Positions 46,139-57,950 of a DNA stretch of 64,000 nucleotides are shown in pieces. The stretch's first letter is position 1; every line of letters begins with the position of its first letter. Both the position numbers and the translations under genes were made by a program. The stretch lies in assembly GCF_003970385.1 (NCBI RefSeq), contig NZ_RXZH01000002.1, positions 186,001-250,000 on the forward strand, read 5' to 3'. The stretch is from Vibrio aquaticus. Lineage in GTDB: Bacteria > Pseudomonadota > Gammaproteobacteria > Enterobacterales > Vibrionaceae. The notes under the pieces are model-generated. The model worked only from the letters and a program-made list of their open reading frames with translations, had not been told where the DNA came from and did not search any database.

Positions 46139-47347
46139 ATGTTTCATCCAGTCTCAACCTTTATCGGATTGCGCTACTTACGTGGGCGCTCGGGTGATCG
46201 GTTCAGTCGCTTTGTCTCTTACATGTCAACCGCAGGTATTACCATTGGTGTCATGTCTTTAGTCACGGTTCTTTCGGTGATGAATGGCTTTGAAGCGCAG
46301 CTTAAAGGTCGAATTTTAGGGGTATTACCTCAAGCGATTGTCTCCCAGCACGATGGAAAGACAGAGCGCTCAGACATACCTCCCCAATTTATCAGCGATT
46401 TTTCTGATGCTGGTCACCCAGAGCCGATTGTGCAAAGTGAGGCTGTGTTACAAAGTGCTAGCCAACTCAGCGCCGGACTACTGATTGGTATTAAACCAAC
46501 CGACCATGATCCGATTGAAACGCACCTCATCGCTGGGCGGTTATCGAATCTGCAATCGGGCAAGTATCAAATCTTTATCGGCCATACTTTAGCGAGATCA
46601 ATGGATGTGTCTATTGGTGATAAAGTGAGATTGATGGTCACCAGTGCAAGTCAATTCACACCATTAGGCCGTATCCCGAGCCAACGTTTGTTCACAGTCG
46701 CAGGCATTTACAATACCGGCTCTGATGTCGATGGACAGCTGATGCTGACTCATATTGATGATGCGGCGAAGTTAATGCGACTGAAACCAGACACGATGAC
46801 TGGCTGGCGTTTGTTCTTCAATGACCCGTTTGTGGTGTCCGAGTTAAGCAATCAACCGTTACCTGACGGTTGGAAATGGCAAGATTGGCGAGACCAGCGT
46901 GGTGAACTGTTCCAAGCAGTTCGTATGGAAAAGAACATGATGGGATTGATGCTAGGCCTTATCATTGGTGTAGCAGCCTTTAACATCATCTCTGCCTTAA
47001 TCATGGTGGTGATGGAGAAGCAATCCGAAGTCGCCATCTTAAAAACACAAGGTATGACCGATAGGCAAGTGTTGGCGATTTTCATGGTGCAAGGGGCAAG
47101 CAGCGGTGTGATCGGTGCGTTGATTGGTGGCGCACTTGGTGTGTTGCTCGCGTCAAACCTGAATACGATTTTGGATTCAATGGGCGTGGCACTTTTCTCT
47201 GTTGGTGGCGAGTTACCTGTACTGATTAATCCTGTTCAAATTTCGATTGTTGTTGTTTTGGCTATTGCGCTAAGCCTAGTGGCAACTCTATTTCCTTCCT
47301 ACCGCGCATCTTCTGTGAAACCAGCTGAGGCTTTAAGATATGAGTAA
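46139..47347 (+). CDS. lolC: LolC, lipoprotein-releasing ABC transporter permease
   Basis: LolC joins LolE and two LolD subunits to extract outer-membrane lipoproteins from the inner membrane and pass them to LolA. The start is ATG 46139 ([14 protein letters not shown]), typical for the family; the open frame reaches back to 46076 but without relatedness. There are 402 residues: one N-terminal helix, a large periplasmic MacB-type domain (about 45-245), then three helices with a C-terminal [15 protein letters not shown]. The stop overlaps lolD by 8 nt. Confidence 0.93.
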   Translation: MFHPVSTFIGLRYLRGRSGDRFSRFVSYMSTAGITIGVMSLVTVLSVMNGFEAQLKGRILGVLPQAIVSQHDGKTERSDIPPQFISDFSDAGHPEPIVQSEAVLQSASQLSAGLLIGIKPTDHDPIETHLIAGRLSNLQSGKYQIFIGHTLARSMDVSIGDKVRLMVTSASQFTPLGRIPSQRLFTVAGIYNTGSDVDGQLMLTHIDDAAKLMRLKPDTMTGWRLFFNDPFVVSELSNQPLPDGWKWQDWRDQRGELFQAVRMEKNMMGLMLGLIIGVAAFNIISALIMVVMEKQSEVAILKTQGMTDRQVLAIFMVQGASSGVIGALIGGALGVLLASNLNTILDSMGVALFSVGGELPVLINPVQISIVVVLAIALSLVATLFPSYRASSVKPAEALRYE

Positions 47348-48026
47348 CCTTCTTCAATGTCATAACGTTTGTAAAACGTACCGAGAGGGTTCGTTTGATA
47401 CTCAAGTCTTAAAAGGGGTCAGCTTCGATCTCAAAAAAGGCGAGTTAGCCTCGATCATTGGCAGCTCCGGTTCGGGTAAGAGCACGCTGCTGCATGTTCT
47501 TGGTGCATTGGATGACCCGACAGAAGGGCATGTTACTTTTCTAGACCAAGACCTGTCTAAGCTCAGTTCGAACAAACAAGCGAAATTACGTAATCAACAT
47601 CTTGGTTTTGTTTATCAGTTCCACCATTTATTGTCTGATTTTAGTGCCGTTGAAAATGTCGCTATGCCGTTATTGATTGGTGGTACGAAAGTGGCCACTG
47701 CGAAACAAGCGGCGACCGCATTGCTGGATAAAGTCGGCTTGAGCCACCGCTTAGACCACCGTCCATCCGAATTATCGGGTGGTGAACGTCAGCGTGTTGC
47801 GATCGCCCGAGCTTTGGTCAATAACCCTTCTTTAGTGTTGGCTGATGAACCGACAGGTAACCTGGATCATAAAACCGCCTTGGCTATATACGATTTAATG
47901 CGCGAGTTGAACCAAGAATCACAAACGGCATTTTTGGTAGTGACACACGATGGTGAGTTGGCGGCAAAGATGGATCGTCAACTGCATATGCAAGATGGCT
48001 TGTTGCTTAATGTTGAGGGGGTGTAA
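47340..48026 (+). CDS. lolD: LolD, lipoprotein-releasing ABC transporter ATPase
   Basis: This 228-residue ATPase has Walker [10 protein letters not shown] (about 42), a Q-loop [12 protein letters not shown] (the LolD-specific form), the signature LSGGERQR (about 145) and Walker [13 protein letters not shown]. It drives LolCE at the cytoplasmic face. Its ATG lies inside the end of lolC and its stop is immediately followed by the lolE start, so the three are translationally coupled. Confidence 0.95.
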   Translation: MSNLLQCHNVCKTYREGSFDTQVLKGVSFDLKKGELASIIGSSGSGKSTLLHVLGALDDPTEGHVTFLDQDLSKLSSNKQAKLRNQHLGFVYQFHHLLSDFSAVENVAMPLLIGGTKVATAKQAATALLDKVGLSHRLDHRPSELSGGERQRVAIARALVNNPSLVLADEPTGNLDHKTALAIYDLMRELNQESQTAFLVVTHDGELAAKMDRQLHMQDGLLLNVEGV

Positions 48027-49271
48027 GTGTTTTCCTCCCTGTCTCATTTTATTGCGCGTCGTTTCAGTCGTGGTAAACAGCGAAACACAATGGTGTCGTT
48101 TATTTCGATGTCGTCCACTATCGGAATTGCTGTTGGCGTTGCGGTGATCATTATTGGTTTATCTGCGATGAATGGTTTTGAGCGAGAGCTTAATAACCGA
48201 GTGCTTTCCGTTATCTCTCATGGTGAGTTTGAAGGGGTCAGAGCGCCTTTGCTTGATTGGCAGAACGTTGTTAAACAAGCAGAGAAACACCCGAAAATTG
48301 AAGCCGCAGCGCCGTATGTAAAAATGACCGCGCTGGCTGAAAAAGGAGCTCAGCTCAAGGCGATTGAAGTCAGAGGTGTGGACCCAGAACAAGAATCTCG
48401 TGTATCCAATCTGAGTGACTTTATTGATCCGAAAGTTTGGGCAAACTTCACCGCAGGCGGTCAGCAAGTCATCTTAGGTAAAGGCATTGCGGATCTTCTC
48501 AACGTGAAGCAGGGCGAATTCCTGACTCTGATGATTCCAACCAGTGGTGCGGTAACTTCCGTTCAAGCGCCTAAACGCGTACGTGTCAAAGTGGCCGGTT
48601 TGCTTTCTTTAAATGGTCAGATCGATCATAGTCTTGCTTTGATTCCTCTGGCGGATGCACAACGCTACGCTAAGCTTGGCGCGTCAGTGACGGGTGTTGC
48701 GGTGAAAGTGAGTGATGTTTTACAAGCGACTCAAATTGTCAGAGAGGCAGGCAATACATTAGATGTGTATGTCTATCTGCGCAGTTGGCAACAAAAATAT
48801 GGATTCTTGTACCGAGATATCCAGCTTGTTCGAACCATCATGTACTTGGTGATGGTATTAGTGATTGGGGTGGCGAGCTTTAATATTGTTTCAACATTGA
48901 TGATGGCGGTAAAAGATCGCGCTGCGGAGATTGCGATTTTACGCACAATGGGCGCTACCGATGGGCTCGTTAAACGTATCTTTGTTTGGCAAGGTGTCTT
49001 CTCTGGGGCATTCGGCAGTGTTGTTGGTAGCTTAGTTGGTGTTTTGGTCGCCCTGAATCTTACGCCGATGATTTCTGGCCTTGAGAACCTGATTGGCCAC
49101 AAGTTCTTATCGGGTGATATCTACTTTGTCGACTTCTTGCCATCACAAGTTGAAGTGTTTGATGTCGCTGTTGTATCGATTACCGCTATTGTACTGAGTC
49201 TATTAGCGACTTGGTATCCGGCTTCACGAGCAAGCAAACTCAACCCAGCGGCAGTGCTCAGTTCGAAATAG
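48027..49271 (+). CDS. lolE: LolE, lipoprotein-releasing ABC transporter permease
   Basis: This is the second permease, 414 residues, starting at GTG 48027 directly after the lolD stop. It resembles LolC in layout: first helix with SSTIGIAVGVAVIIIGLSAMNGFE, a periplasmic domain (about 45-260), then helices from about 270. The C-terminus YPASRASKLNPAAVLSS is typical. LolE is the subunit thought to receive the lipoprotein first. The operon ends here with a clear terminator. Confidence 0.93.
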   Translation: MFSSLSHFIARRFSRGKQRNTMVSFISMSSTIGIAVGVAVIIIGLSAMNGFERELNNRVLSVISHGEFEGVRAPLLDWQNVVKQAEKHPKIEAAAPYVKMTALAEKGAQLKAIEVRGVDPEQESRVSNLSDFIDPKVWANFTAGGQQVILGKGIADLLNVKQGEFLTLMIPTSGAVTSVQAPKRVRVKVAGLLSLNGQIDHSLALIPLADAQRYAKLGASVTGVAVKVSDVLQATQIVREAGNTLDVYVYLRSWQQKYGFLYRDIQLVRTIMYLVMVLVIGVASFNIVSTLMMAVKDRAAEIAILRTMGATDGLVKRIFVWQGVFSGAFGSVVGSLVGVLVALNLTPMISGLENLIGHKFLSGDIYFVDFLPSQVEVFDVAVVSITAIVLSLLATWYPASRASKLNPAAVLSSK

Positions 49272-49290
49272 CGACATGCCATCAAGATCA

Positions 49291-49319
49291 AAAAAAGGAC
49301 CTGGGTAGGTCCTTTTTTC
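49291..49319 (+). terminator. Rho-independent terminator of lolCDE
   Basis: AAAAAAGGACCT and AGGTCCTTTTTT flank a 4-nt loop (GGGT); the strong T tract follows. It could also work on the minus strand for the converging DUF2062 gene. Confidence 0.88.
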
Positions 49320-49383
49320 ATTCTTGTCTTACAAGCTCATTACATCATATTTAGAACTTGTTTGTAGCAATCAAGATGGTCAT

Positions 49384-49914
49384 TTACTTCTTCAGTAAGC
49401 CCTTTATTCTGATTTGACGCTTTTGCCAACTGCGAACGACAGAGTAGCGCCACAGAGCTTTAATACCAAAGTAGCCAATCATGGCTGAAATCACTCCGCA
49501 AATCAGGCAACCAAGTAAGAATGGGGGACCAATTGTACTCATTTGGTGCAGTAGGAACTCCCATGAAAGCTCGAAGTGGAAATGTTGCGGTGGGACATGC
49601 ATTGCCCAAGCCCCTACCTTATAGGCGAAGTAGAACAGCACCGGCATGGTAACGGGATTGCTGACCCATACGAGAGCGACGGAAAGCGGTAGGTTTACGC
49701 CACAAGCAATCGCCAGGCCTGCTGACATGATCATTTGGCTCGGAAGGGGAACGAAGGCCATAAATAGGCCAACCGCAAATGCACCAGCAGCGGAACGGCG
49801 GTTAAGGCACCATAAATTAGGGTTGTAAAGCACATTGCCAAAAACCTTTAGTGCCTTCTGACGCTTAATTACTTCGTGGTCAGGCATAAAGCGTTGGATA
49901 AATTTTCTTGGCAT
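49384..49914 (-). CDS. DUF2062 inner-membrane protein
   Basis: This 176-residue protein has a basic amphipathic N-terminus (MPRKFIQRFMPDHEVIKRQKAL), then three or four hydrophobic segments with the family hallmarks SAAGAFAVGLFMAFVPLPSQM and VALVWVSNPVTMP. The family is widespread beside comEC in gammaproteobacteria, but no function is established. The start codon is only 8 nt from the divergent comEC start, so its promoter must lie within comEC coding sequence. Confidence 0.87.
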   Translation of the reverse strand: MPRKFIQRFMPDHEVIKRQKALKVFGNVLYNPNLWCLNRRSAAGAFAVGLFMAFVPLPSQMIMSAGLAIACGVNLPLSVALVWVSNPVTMPVLFYFAYKVGAWAMHVPPQHFHFELSWEFLLHQMSTIGPPFLLGCLICGVISAMIGYFGIKALWRYSVVRSWQKRQIRIKGLLKK

Positions 49915-49922
49915 AGGGAAAT

Positions 49923-52160
49923 ATGACTCTCTACTTAAATTACTGGTCGCTAATTTCTTTTTGTTTATTGATCATCACTTGCCCATATTGGCCAATTATG
50001 CCGAGTGGGCATTTTCTTGCAATCGCTATAGTAGTGATGGTTGTCTCCATCAAGTATAGGAAAGCTCGATTCGCTTTGGGTATAGCGTTAGCGTTTGTCG
50101 TCATATACGTGAATGGCAACTTGCTTCAATACCAAACAGAAAAACTTTTTAAAGCAGGTCAGGATATTAACATAATTGCTGACGTTGACAGCCTTTTTAA
50201 ACCAATAAGTCGAGGCTTTCAAGGCAGAGTTGTAGTTAGATCAATGAATGGTTACTCCTTGAACCGACTTGTCCAACCCAAAATTCGTTTAACCTCGCCG
50301 GTTCCTATGCAGTTAGGCGATAAATTCAACGGTAAAGTCCAAGTTAAGCCAATTGTCGGGCTATTTAATGATGTAGGATTTGACGCAGAAACTTACGCTT
50401 TGTCACAAAGTATCGTGGGTTCTGCCCGTGTCATAAATGAAAGCTTTTTTGTTATCTCTTCCCGTTCATTACGAGGCGCAGCGTTGGTTAAATTTAACCA
50501 ACACAGCCTAGACCTAACACATCGGGATCTCGCTCTCGCGCTGTTGTTTGGTATTCGCGATGAGATCTCCCAGCAGACTTGGTCAAAACTTCAGTACAGT
50601 GGTTTAAGCCATTTGATTGCGATTTCAGGTTTGCACATTGGCATCGCTTTTGGGCTGGGCTGGGGATTCGGCAAGCTCTTGTTACGCTTTCACTGGTGTT
50701 TCACCATAGTGCCGATTGGATTCGGTTTGCTGGTGGCGTTGACTTATGCGTGGTTGGCGGGTTTTTCAATCCCAACTCAACGAGCAGTGTTGATGTGTGT
50801 GTTGCTTTGTGTTGTCCAGTCGCTTCCGGGGAGAGTATCTTACCCCTATAAGTGGTGGCTGGTTCTCGCAAGCTTGTTGTTTATTGATCCTTTCTCTAGT
50901 GTTAGCACAAGTCTATGGCTGTCGATGTATGCGGTTGGAGTCGTCTTCCTCTTCTTGTCATTTCAACGAGGTGCCTCATCTTTGTGGCGAAAAGCGTTCA
51001 TGATGCAGCTAGTCTTAGTTCTCTTGATGATGCCGATTTCAGCCTTTCTATTTCACGGTGTGGCGCTTGGCGCTGTGTTTTACAACTTGATTTTTGTGCC
51101 TTGGTTCAGCTTTGTGGTTGTGCCGCTGATTTTAGTTTCATTTGTGTGGAGCTATACAGGCTATGGGGGAGCAGTGCTATGGGAACTGGTCGATTTAAGT
51201 TTGTCGCCGGTTGTCTATCTGATTGAATTTGCGCAGTGGGGCTGGATTGATGTTTCGCGGCAAATGGTTGTAGTGGGATCTCTTTTACTTGTCCTGACGT
51301 TTTCATCCCTCGTTCTCAATCGTGTCGGTGTGATGTTGGTCGGGGTTGTGTCCAGTATCTATCTAGTAGATTGGAAAAAGGCACCGCACTGGGAACTGGT
51401 GGTCTTCGATGTTGGGCATGGTTTAGCGGTTGCCGCAAAACAGCAAGACAGAATGCTGCTTTATGACACTGGAGCGGCTTGGAGTACCTCAAGCATTGCT
51501 GAACAAATTATCTCGCCCTATATGATTAAGTCAGGTGTGGATTCATTGGACTTTTTATTACTGAGTCATCTCGATAATGATCATTCAGGAGGGTGGCAGA
51601 CATTAGTTGAAAAATGGCGACCCAAAACGGTGATGAGTAGCCAAAAAGAGATAGGTGGTCAAGCGTGTGTGATGGGGCAAAAAATCAAGTTGGGAGAGAT
51701 TCACTTAGAGGTCCTGTGGCCGCCAAAACGAGTGACTAGAGCATATAACCCCCATTCTTGTGTCGTACTGATCACCGATGAAACATCGCCTTTTCGAGTT
51801 CTTTTGACTGGTGATATTGAAACCATCGCCGAATGGCATTTAGTTCGCCAACCTGAAAAGATACACGCAGATGTTCTGCTAGTCCCACATCATGGCAGTA
51901 AGACCTCCTCCATTGCGCGGTTTGTTGAAGTGGTTCAACCCGATTATGCGATTGCTTCGACAGCCAAAGGTGGGCGCTGGAATCTGCCCAATCAAGAGGT
52001 GGTGGAAAGATACCAAAATGAGGGGGCTAATTGGCGAGATACAGGGACATCTGGCCAAGTTGTGGTGAAGTTTTACTCAGATGGCATAGATGTAGGCGGA
52101 CTTAGGGACAGCAAAGGTCACCATTGGTATAGGCAGATGCTACGTAAGGGAGTAGAATAG
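49923..52160 (+). CDS. comEC: ComEC/Rec2, DNA uptake channel protein
   Basis: ComEC moves single-stranded DNA across the inner membrane in natural transformation. The 745-residue protein has two early membrane helices, an OB-fold-like periplasmic part (about 50-170), and the Competence membrane domain (about 195-470, with [21 protein letters not shown]). The C-terminal metallo-beta-lactamase domain has intact metal motifs: FDVGHG (about 495), [10 protein letters not shown] (about 548) and PHHGSKTSS (about 656). These suggest the nuclease activity that degrades the non-transforming strand. The gene precedes msbA by 32 nt. The ATG at 49923 is the first in frame, but its AGGGA is only 3 nt away, so initiation may be weak. 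Confidence 0.93.
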   Translation: MTLYLNYWSLISFCLLIITCPYWPIMPSGHFLAIAIVVMVVSIKYRKARFALGIALAFVVIYVNGNLLQYQTEKLFKAGQDINIIADVDSLFKPISRGFQGRVVVRSMNGYSLNRLVQPKIRLTSPVPMQLGDKFNGKVQVKPIVGLFNDVGFDAETYALSQSIVGSARVINESFFVISSRSLRGAALVKFNQHSLDLTHRDLALALLFGIRDEISQQTWSKLQYSGLSHLIAISGLHIGIAFGLGWGFGKLLLRFHWCFTIVPIGFGLLVALTYAWLAGFSIPTQRAVLMCVLLCVVQSLPGRVSYPYKWWLVLASLLFIDPFSSVSTSLWLSMYAVGVVFLFLSFQRGASSLWRKAFMMQLVLVLLMMPISAFLFHGVALGAVFYNLIFVPWFSFVVVPLILVSFVWSYTGYGGAVLWELVDLSLSPVVYLIEFAQWGWIDVSRQMVVVGSLLLVLTFSSLVLNRVGVMLVGVVSSIYLVDWKKAPHWELVVFDVGHGLAVAAKQQDRMLLYDTGAAWSTSSIAEQIISPYMIKSGVDSLDFLLLSHLDNDHSGGWQTLVEKWRPKTVMSSQKEIGGQACVMGQKIKLGEIHLEVLWPPKRVTRAYNPHSCVVLITDETSPFRVLLTGDIETIAEWHLVRQPEKIHADVLLVPHHGSKTSSIARFVEVVQPDYAIASTAKGGRWNLPNQEVVERYQNEGANWRDTGTSGQVVVKFYSDGIDVGGLRDSKGHHWYRQMLRKGVE

Positions 52161-52192
52161 AAGGAATATTTCAAAAGAAAATAAGCATTTCT

Positions 52193-53941
52193 ATGTCACT
52201 GAATCAAGACGAAACGACTTGGAAAACCTTCAAGCGCCTGTGGACTTACATCCGTTTATATAAAGCAGGATTAGCAGTAGCGGTTGTTGCATTGATCATT
52301 AACGCGGTCGCAGATACTTACATGGTTTCTTTACTTAAGCCACTTCTTGATGAGGGTTTTGGTAACGCTGAATCGAACTTCCTTCGTACGCTTCCTTTCA
52401 TTATCTTCGGCATGATGGTGGTTCGAGGGTTCAGTGGGTTTGTCTCGACTTACTGCTTAAGCTGGGTATCAGGTAACGTGGTTATGCAGATGCGTAGAGC
52501 CATCTTCAACCAATTCATGCACATGCCCGTGTCTTACTTTGATAAAGAATCAGCTGGTGGCCTACTTTCGCGCATTACATATGACTCAGAGCAGGTTGCC
52601 GGAGCAACGAGCCGTGCATTAGTGAGTATCGTTCGTGAAGGGGCGAGCATTATTGGTCTATTGGTCTTGATGTTTTGGAACAGTTGGCAGCTTTCTTTGG
52701 TACTTTTCGTCGTCGCACCGTTGGTTGCTTGGGGAATTGGTATTGTTTCTAAGCGTTTCCGCAAAATATCTAAGAACATGCAAGAGGCGATGGGCCATGT
52801 CTCTTCTTCTGCTGAGCAGATGTTAAAAGGTCACAAAGTGGTTCTGAGCTACGGTGGCCAAACGGTTGAGCGCGCGCGCTTTGACCGAGTAAGCAACCAA
52901 ATGCGTCAGCAATCGATGAAGTTAGTGGCCGCTCAAGCCATTGCTAACCCTGTCATTCAGGTGATCGCTTCTATTGCTCTAGTGGTTGTTCTTTTCTTAG
53001 CCAGCGTCGATTCAATTCGTGCCGACCTGACCCCAGGTACTTTTACGGTAGTTTTCTCTGCAATGTTTGGTCTTATGCGCCCGTTAAAAGCGTTGACTAA
53101 CGTGACCTCAGATTTCCAACGTGGTATGGCGGCGAGCCAAACGTTGTTTGCTTTAATTGACCTAGAAACAGAGCAAGATAACGGCAAGTTAGAAGTAGAA
53201 AAAGTACGTGGTGATGTAGCGGTTAAAGACGTAGTGTTTACTTATGAAGGCAAAGAAAAACCAGCACTAAATGGTGTCAGTTTTGATCTCCCTCAAGGGA
53301 AAACAGTGGCACTGGTTGGTCGTTCTGGCTCAGGTAAGAGCACCATCGCCAATTTATTTACTCGATTCTATGACGTGGATTCAGGCTCTATTGCTCTCGA
53401 TGGTCATGATGTTAAAGAGTATGCGCTAACTAATCTGCGTAGCCACTTTGGTTTGGTTTCTCAGAATGTCCATCTATTCAATGACTCTATCGCGAACAAT
53501 ATAGCTTATGCGGCAACCGAGCAGTACAGCCGCGAGCAAATTGAACATGCGGCTCGACTCGCTCATGCGATGGACTTCATTGATAAAATGGATGATGGCC
53601 TAGATACCGTCATTGGTGAAAATGGTGCGAGTCTGTCTGGTGGTCAACGTCAGCGCATTGCTATCGCTCGTGCTTTGCTGCGTGATGCCCCAGTCCTGAT
53701 TCTTGATGAAGCGACATCGGCACTTGATACCGAATCTGAAAAAGCGATCCAATCAGCTTTAGATGAACTGCAGAAAGATAAAACGGTGTTAGTGATTGCT
53801 CACCGATTGTCGACAATCGAAAACGCCGATGAAATCTTAGTGGTTGATGAAGGTGAGATTGTTGAACGCGGCAATCACAGTGAGTTGATCGAACAAGATG
53901 GGGCGTATGCACAACTGCATCGCATTCAATTTGGTGCCTAA
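52193..53941 (+). CDS. msbA: MsbA, lipid A export ABC transporter
   Basis: MsbA flips lipid A-core across the inner membrane. This 582-residue half-transporter has six membrane helices (about 25-310) and an ABC domain with Walker [10 protein letters not shown] (about 376), the signature LSGGQRQR (about 480) and Walker [13 protein letters not shown] (about 500). Length and order (comEC-msbA-lpxK) match E. coli. The lpxK start follows its stop by 2 nt, so the two are coupled, linking lipid A completion to export. Confidence 0.96.
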   Translation: MSLNQDETTWKTFKRLWTYIRLYKAGLAVAVVALIINAVADTYMVSLLKPLLDEGFGNAESNFLRTLPFIIFGMMVVRGFSGFVSTYCLSWVSGNVVMQMRRAIFNQFMHMPVSYFDKESAGGLLSRITYDSEQVAGATSRALVSIVREGASIIGLLVLMFWNSWQLSLVLFVVAPLVAWGIGIVSKRFRKISKNMQEAMGHVSSSAEQMLKGHKVVLSYGGQTVERARFDRVSNQMRQQSMKLVAAQAIANPVIQVIASIALVVVLFLASVDSIRADLTPGTFTVVFSAMFGLMRPLKALTNVTSDFQRGMAASQTLFALIDLETEQDNGKLEVEKVRGDVAVKDVVFTYEGKEKPALNGVSFDLPQGKTVALVGRSGSGKSTIANLFTRFYDVDSGSIALDGHDVKEYALTNLRSHFGLVSQNVHLFNDSIANNIAYAATEQYSREQIEHAARLAHAMDFIDKMDDGLDTVIGENGASLSGGQRQRIAIARALLRDAPVLILDEATSALDTESEKAIQSALDELQKDKTVLVIAHRLSTIENADEILVVDEGEIVERGNHSELIEQDGAYAQLHRIQFGA

Positions 53942-53943
53942 TC

Positions 53944-54954
53944 TTGATTGAGAAAATCTGGTTTGAGAATCACCCTTTAAAATTCCTGTTGTGGCCATTA
54001 CTTTGGCCACTCAGCATTTTGTTTGGTGTAATTAGCCGCAAACGCCGCCAGCAATTCCAAAATGGTCAGAAAGAGAGTTATCGAGCTCCCGTTCCTATTA
54101 TCGTTGTGGGGAATATCACTGCGGGTGGTAACGGTAAAACGCCGGTTGTGATCTGGTTGGTTGAAAAACTGCAAGCACTTGGCTTCACACCAGGTGTTGT
54201 TTCTCGTGGTTATGGTGCAAAAGCGCCTAGCTATCCGCTGCTTGTGGAAGAGGGCACATCAACCAAACATTGTGGTGATGAACCTAAATTGATTCACAAG
54301 CGAACCGGGGCACCGGTTTCGGTTTCCCCAGTGCGTAGCGACGCAGTCAAAGCGTTATTGCCAATCGGTGTGGATATTATTATTACCGATGATGGATTGC
54401 AGCATTATGCGTTAGAGCGAGATGTTGAGATTGTCGTCATCGATGGTCAACGCCGTTTCGGTAACGAATCTCTTATTCCACTGGGCCCGTTAAGAGAGTC
54501 TGTAGAGAGACTCTCAGATGTTGACTTATTGATCACTAACGGTGGTCAAGCTCAAAAGAATGAAGCGGCGATGTCATTGGTTCCAACCCTAGCGGTGAAC
54601 CTGATTACCGGTCAAAAGGTTGATGTGACAGAGCTAAAACAAGGCTTAGTCGCAATGGCCGGGATAGGGCATCCCCCTCGTTTTTTTGCTACGCTAACGA
54701 AATTAGGTGCAGCGCCTTGTGTAGAGCAGGGCTTTGCCGATCATAAAGATTTTGAACCGTCACAGCTTGATGAATTGGCTGCCAAGGGTAGTCACTTGAT
54801 TATGACGGAAAAAGACGCAGTAAAATGCGCAAATTACGCTAAAGAGAATTGGTGGTATTTACCCGTGAGTGCGGAGTTTAGTATTGCTGATGAAAAGCGC
54901 ATTTTAGATAAGATTAAAGAGGTTAAGGAAAAGTATGGATCACCGTCTGCTTGA
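53944..54954 (+). CDS. lpxK: LpxK, tetraacyldisaccharide 4'-kinase
   Basis: LpxK phosphorylates the 4'-position of the lipid A disaccharide. The 336-residue protein starts at TTG 53944 ([24 protein letters not shown], a membrane-associating N-terminus typical of the family). It contains the P-loop [13 protein letters not shown] (about 53-65), DDGLQH (about 158) and [15 protein letters not shown]. It overlaps the following ycaR gene by 20 nt. The TTG is unusual, but no ATG or GTG fits the conserved start better. Confidence 0.94.
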   Translation: MIEKIWFENHPLKFLLWPLLWPLSILFGVISRKRRQQFQNGQKESYRAPVPIIVVGNITAGGNGKTPVVIWLVEKLQALGFTPGVVSRGYGAKAPSYPLLVEEGTSTKHCGDEPKLIHKRTGAPVSVSPVRSDAVKALLPIGVDIIITDDGLQHYALERDVEIVVIDGQRRFGNESLIPLGPLRESVERLSDVDLLITNGGQAQKNEAAMSLVPTLAVNLITGQKVDVTELKQGLVAMAGIGHPPRFFATLTKLGAAPCVEQGFADHKDFEPSQLDELAAKGSHLIMTEKDAVKCANYAKENWWYLPVSAEFSIADEKRILDKIKEVKEKYGSPSA

Positions 54955-55114
54955 GATTGTTGCCTGTCCGGTATGTAAAGGTAAATTAACTTTTGATAAG
55001 GATAAGCAAGAGCTTGTGTGTAAGCTTGACCGTTTGGCGTACCCGATTAAAGAAGGTATTCCAGTATTACTTGAGCCAGAAGCACGCCAAATTGGTATGG
55101 ATGAGGGCAAGTAA
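54935..55114 (+). CDS. ycaR: YcaR, Trm112-like small protein (UPF0434)
   Basis: This 59-residue protein is encoded from ATG 54935 to TAA 55112-55114. It begins [18 protein letters not shown] and has the zinc-finger-like CPxC pair at Cys11 and Cys14, a third cysteine further on (VCKLD), and the family's [18 protein letters not shown]. It overlaps lpxK by 20 nt and shares one base with the kdsB start (TAATG). Bacterial members of this family sit between lpxK and kdsB very commonly; the function is not established. Confidence 0.92.
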   Translation: MDHRLLEIVACPVCKGKLTFDKDKQELVCKLDRLAYPIKEGIPVLLEPEARQIGMDEGK

Positions 55115-55866
55115 TGTCTTTTACTGTTGTTATTCCTGCTCGTTACCAATCGACGAGACTTCCGGGAAAACCATTGGCTGATATTGGTGGAAAGCCAATG
55201 ATCCAGTGGGTGTACGAACAGGCTATCCAAGCAGGTGCTGAACAGGTGATCATTGCAACGGATGACAGCCGAGTAGAGCAAGCGGCATTGGCATTTGGTG
55301 GTCAGGTGTGTATGACCTCTCCTAACCATGAGTCTGGGACAGAGCGATTGGCTGAAGTGGTTGATAAAATGGCCATCCCTGACGACCATATCATTGTGAA
55401 TGTTCAAGGTGATGAGCCACTGATCCCACCGGCGATTATTAGCCAGGTTGCTAACAACCTCGCGAACAGCCAAGCCCCAATGGCCACGTTAGCGGTTGAA
55501 ATCAGTGATGAAGCGGAAGTCTTTAATCCTAATGCGGTTAAAGTGCTGACGGATAGAGAGGGTTATGCGATGTACTTTAGCCGTGCCACAATCCCTTGGG
55601 ATCGTGACAACTTCGCTAAGCAAGACAAAACCATTGCCCAACCTCTAATGCGTCACATTGGCATCTATGCTTACCGAGCGGGCTTTATTAATACTTATAT
55701 TAACTGGGAGCCAACCGCTCTCGAAAAGATTGAGTGTTTAGAGCAGCTACGCGTACTTTGGTATGGTGAAAAAATTCATGTCGAAGTCGCGAAAGAAGCG
55801 CCAGCCGCGGGTGTTGATACACCAGAAGACTTGGAAGTGGTTAGAAAGATTATTGCCCAGCAATAG
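55114..55866 (+). CDS. kdsB: KdsB, CMP-Kdo synthetase
   Basis: KdsB activates Kdo as CMP-Kdo for the inner core of LPS. The 250-residue protein has the nucleotidyl-transferase start [17 protein letters not shown] (about 4-20), [11 protein letters not shown] (about 96-106) and the ending [14 protein letters not shown]. It is the last gene of the msbA-lpxK-ycaR-kdsB run, and a clear terminator follows, so this operon supplies both the lipid A kinase and the Kdo donor. Confidence 0.96.
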   Translation: MSFTVVIPARYQSTRLPGKPLADIGGKPMIQWVYEQAIQAGAEQVIIATDDSRVEQAALAFGGQVCMTSPNHESGTERLAEVVDKMAIPDDHIIVNVQGDEPLIPPAIISQVANNLANSQAPMATLAVEISDEAEVFNPNAVKVLTDREGYAMYFSRATIPWDRDNFAKQDKTIAQPLMRHIGIYAYRAGFINTYINWEPTALEKIECLEQLRVLWYGEKIHVEVAKEAPAAGVDTPEDLEVVRKIIAQQ

Positions 55867-55884
55867 TGATAATCAGACTGCAAC

Positions 55885-55911
55885 TAAAAAGGCCCGTTCG
55901 GGCCTTTTTTA
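55885..55911 (+). terminator. Rho-independent terminator after kdsB
   Basis: AAAAAGGCCCG, a TTCG-type loop and GGGCCTTTTTT form a strong stem with T tract; it probably also works for the converging chemoreceptor gene on the minus strand. Confidence 0.88.
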
Positions 55912-55944
55912 GATCGTTACTTTTATATTGTTATTTTTAAATGG

Positions 55945-57843
55945 TTACACCTTGAATTGAGCCAATTGCTGCTCTGCGATACCGACCACCTCTTTTAGGT
56001 CTAGGCTCGCTTCATTAGTGCCTTGAGCCTGAGAAGTCACTTCTCTTGAAAGAACATGGATGGATTCGATGTTCTTACCAATATCTTCAGAGACAATGTG
56101 CTGCTCTTCAGATGCTGAGGCAATCTGTGCTGACATATCTGAGATCTGTCGAATAGAGGCAACAACCAACTCCAACTTAGCGTTTGCCTTATCTGCCTGA
56201 TCTACCGTTTCATGGGTGAGCATGCTGTTTTGTTTCATCATCTCCACAAGGTTACGTGACTCATCTTGTAGCCCTTTGATTGTGGTTCGAATTTCTTCTG
56301 TCGAGTTCTGTGTCTTTTGCGCTAGGTTGCGTACTTCATCAGCTACAACGGCAAACCCACGACCATTCTCACCGGCACGTGCTGCTTCAATCGCCGCGTT
56401 CAGTGCAAGTAAGTTCGTTTGCTCTGCGATATTGTTGATGACTTCAACAACCGTATCAATTTGGTCAGTTCGTTTGCTAAGTTCTTGAACCATATCCGAG
56501 GTTTCAAGCGTCTTTTGTGCCACGCTTTTAATTTGATCCGATGTGGCTGTCACCTCAGAACTACTCTCCATAATGTACTTCTGTGCGGAGTCCGCTTCTT
56601 GGGCTGAATTTGCGATATTCTGAGCAATTTCGAACGCAGCAGCATTCATCTCGTGAACGGCAGTCGAGACTTTTTCAATTTCGATTTGTTGGAACTCTAC
56701 ATTTTTTGAAGCTTGTGTTGCGATCTCTTTTACCTGAGTTGACGTTTGCGTAACCTGGTTCATCGATGTCAGCAGGTTGAGCACCATCTCTCGTAACGTA
56801 CCGTTGAAATCGTTAAAGCTATGGCAAATTTGACCAACTTCATCGTTAGATTTCGGTTCAAGTTGAATGGTCAGGTCGCCAGCGCCTTTTGAAGCTTGTT
56901 CTAGGTGATGATTGACAATCGTCAGCGGCGCAACCAATTTTTTTGTTGTAAAGCTGATAGCGACAATGGCTAGAACAATGGTCACTAAAGCAAAGATAAT
57001 CAAAGAACGAACCCGTGTTCTCAGTGGCTCAACCATCGCATCACGATTAAGCAGCATCACTAACGACCAAGACTGCAGGGTTGGTGCGCTTACAATATGG
57101 GAATCTACATCATTGACCATCGCTCTGATCGATGTTGCTGTATGAGCGGCTCTCACTAATGGAGCAATATCTTTCGAGATAGACTCTGACTCTTTTAGCT
57201 GAAAACCATCATTTGTGTGAGCAAGAATACGTTGCTCATCATCTAAGATCATCATCTGCGTATCTGGAGGAGCAGGGATACTGCGCAGTAAGTCTTGAAG
57301 TAAGGTTACGGACGAGTCGATACCAATCACACCTTGCACTTTCCCATCAATAACCAAAGGCATAACCATTGAAACCACAACCTGTTGGCTGCCGTCACTG
57401 GATACATAAGGAGAGACTAATACGGGTTTGCCTGCATTGATCGCCATTTGATACCAGCTGCGCTGTCTCGGATCGTATCCATGTGAAAGTGCGTCTAACT
57501 GTGCCGCTTTGTCGTTAAGGATGAAACGACCGTCTGAGTAACCGACATAAGCATTGATTAGGCTTTGGTCCGTCAGGGATTTGATCAGGACATTACGGAC
57601 TTCTTCTTCTGACAAAGAGTTGTCTGAAACCATAGCGTGAATGTACTCGAGTTCGACGATTTTGTTTTTCTGCCAAAAACTGGTCAACGTGTTGAGTGAC
57701 GTAAGAGACTGTTTTGCTTGGATCGTGATGTCGGTGCGTTTTTCTTGGTAGAGCGCGTTAGTTGCGTAAGACACCAAGATCGCGCAGAGCAACAGCATCA
57801 TGACTGACATTGTGGCTGAGATGACGGTTTTTATTGATTTCAT
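55945..57843 (-). CDS. Methyl-accepting chemotaxis protein with dCache sensor (amino-acid type)
   Basis: This 632-residue receptor has a membrane helix at about 8-28, a double-Cache periplasmic sensor (about 35-275), a second helix (about 280-300), a HAMP domain and a signalling rod with an intact tip ([20 protein letters not shown], about 470-490). The membrane-distal Cache pocket carries Tyr123, Arg128, Trp130, Tyr131, Tyr146 and Asp176 (segment YDPRQRSWY), spaced as in amino-acid receptors such as PctA. It is therefore likely to sense amino acids. It stands alone; no other chemotaxis gene is near. Confidence 0.92.
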   Translation of the reverse strand: MKSIKTVISATMSVMMLLLCAILVSYATNALYQEKRTDITIQAKQSLTSLNTLTSFWQKNKIVELEYIHAMVSDNSLSEEEVRNVLIKSLTDQSLINAYVGYSDGRFILNDKAAQLDALSHGYDPRQRSWYQMAINAGKPVLVSPYVSSDGSQQVVVSMVMPLVIDGKVQGVIGIDSSVTLLQDLLRSIPAPPDTQMMILDDEQRILAHTNDGFQLKESESISKDIAPLVRAAHTATSIRAMVNDVDSHIVSAPTLQSWSLVMLLNRDAMVEPLRTRVRSLIIFALVTIVLAIVAISFTTKKLVAPLTIVNHHLEQASKGAGDLTIQLEPKSNDEVGQICHSFNDFNGTLREMVLNLLTSMNQVTQTSTQVKEIATQASKNVEFQQIEIEKVSTAVHEMNAAAFEIAQNIANSAQEADSAQKYIMESSSEVTATSDQIKSVAQKTLETSDMVQELSKRTDQIDTVVEVINNIAEQTNLLALNAAIEAARAGENGRGFAVVADEVRNLAQKTQNSTEEIRTTIKGLQDESRNLVEMMKQNSMLTHETVDQADKANAKLELVVASIRQISDMSAQIASASEEQHIVSEDIGKNIESIHVLSREVTSQAQGTNEASLDLKEVVGIAEQQLAQFKV

Positions 57844-57950
57844 TGTATATCACATAGTGAGAGCTGACTTTATCGGTTGATATACTATAAAATAAATGAA
57901 ACTGATGAAATGATTATTTAAATTTAAAAGGATTGATGTATTGTAAAGTT

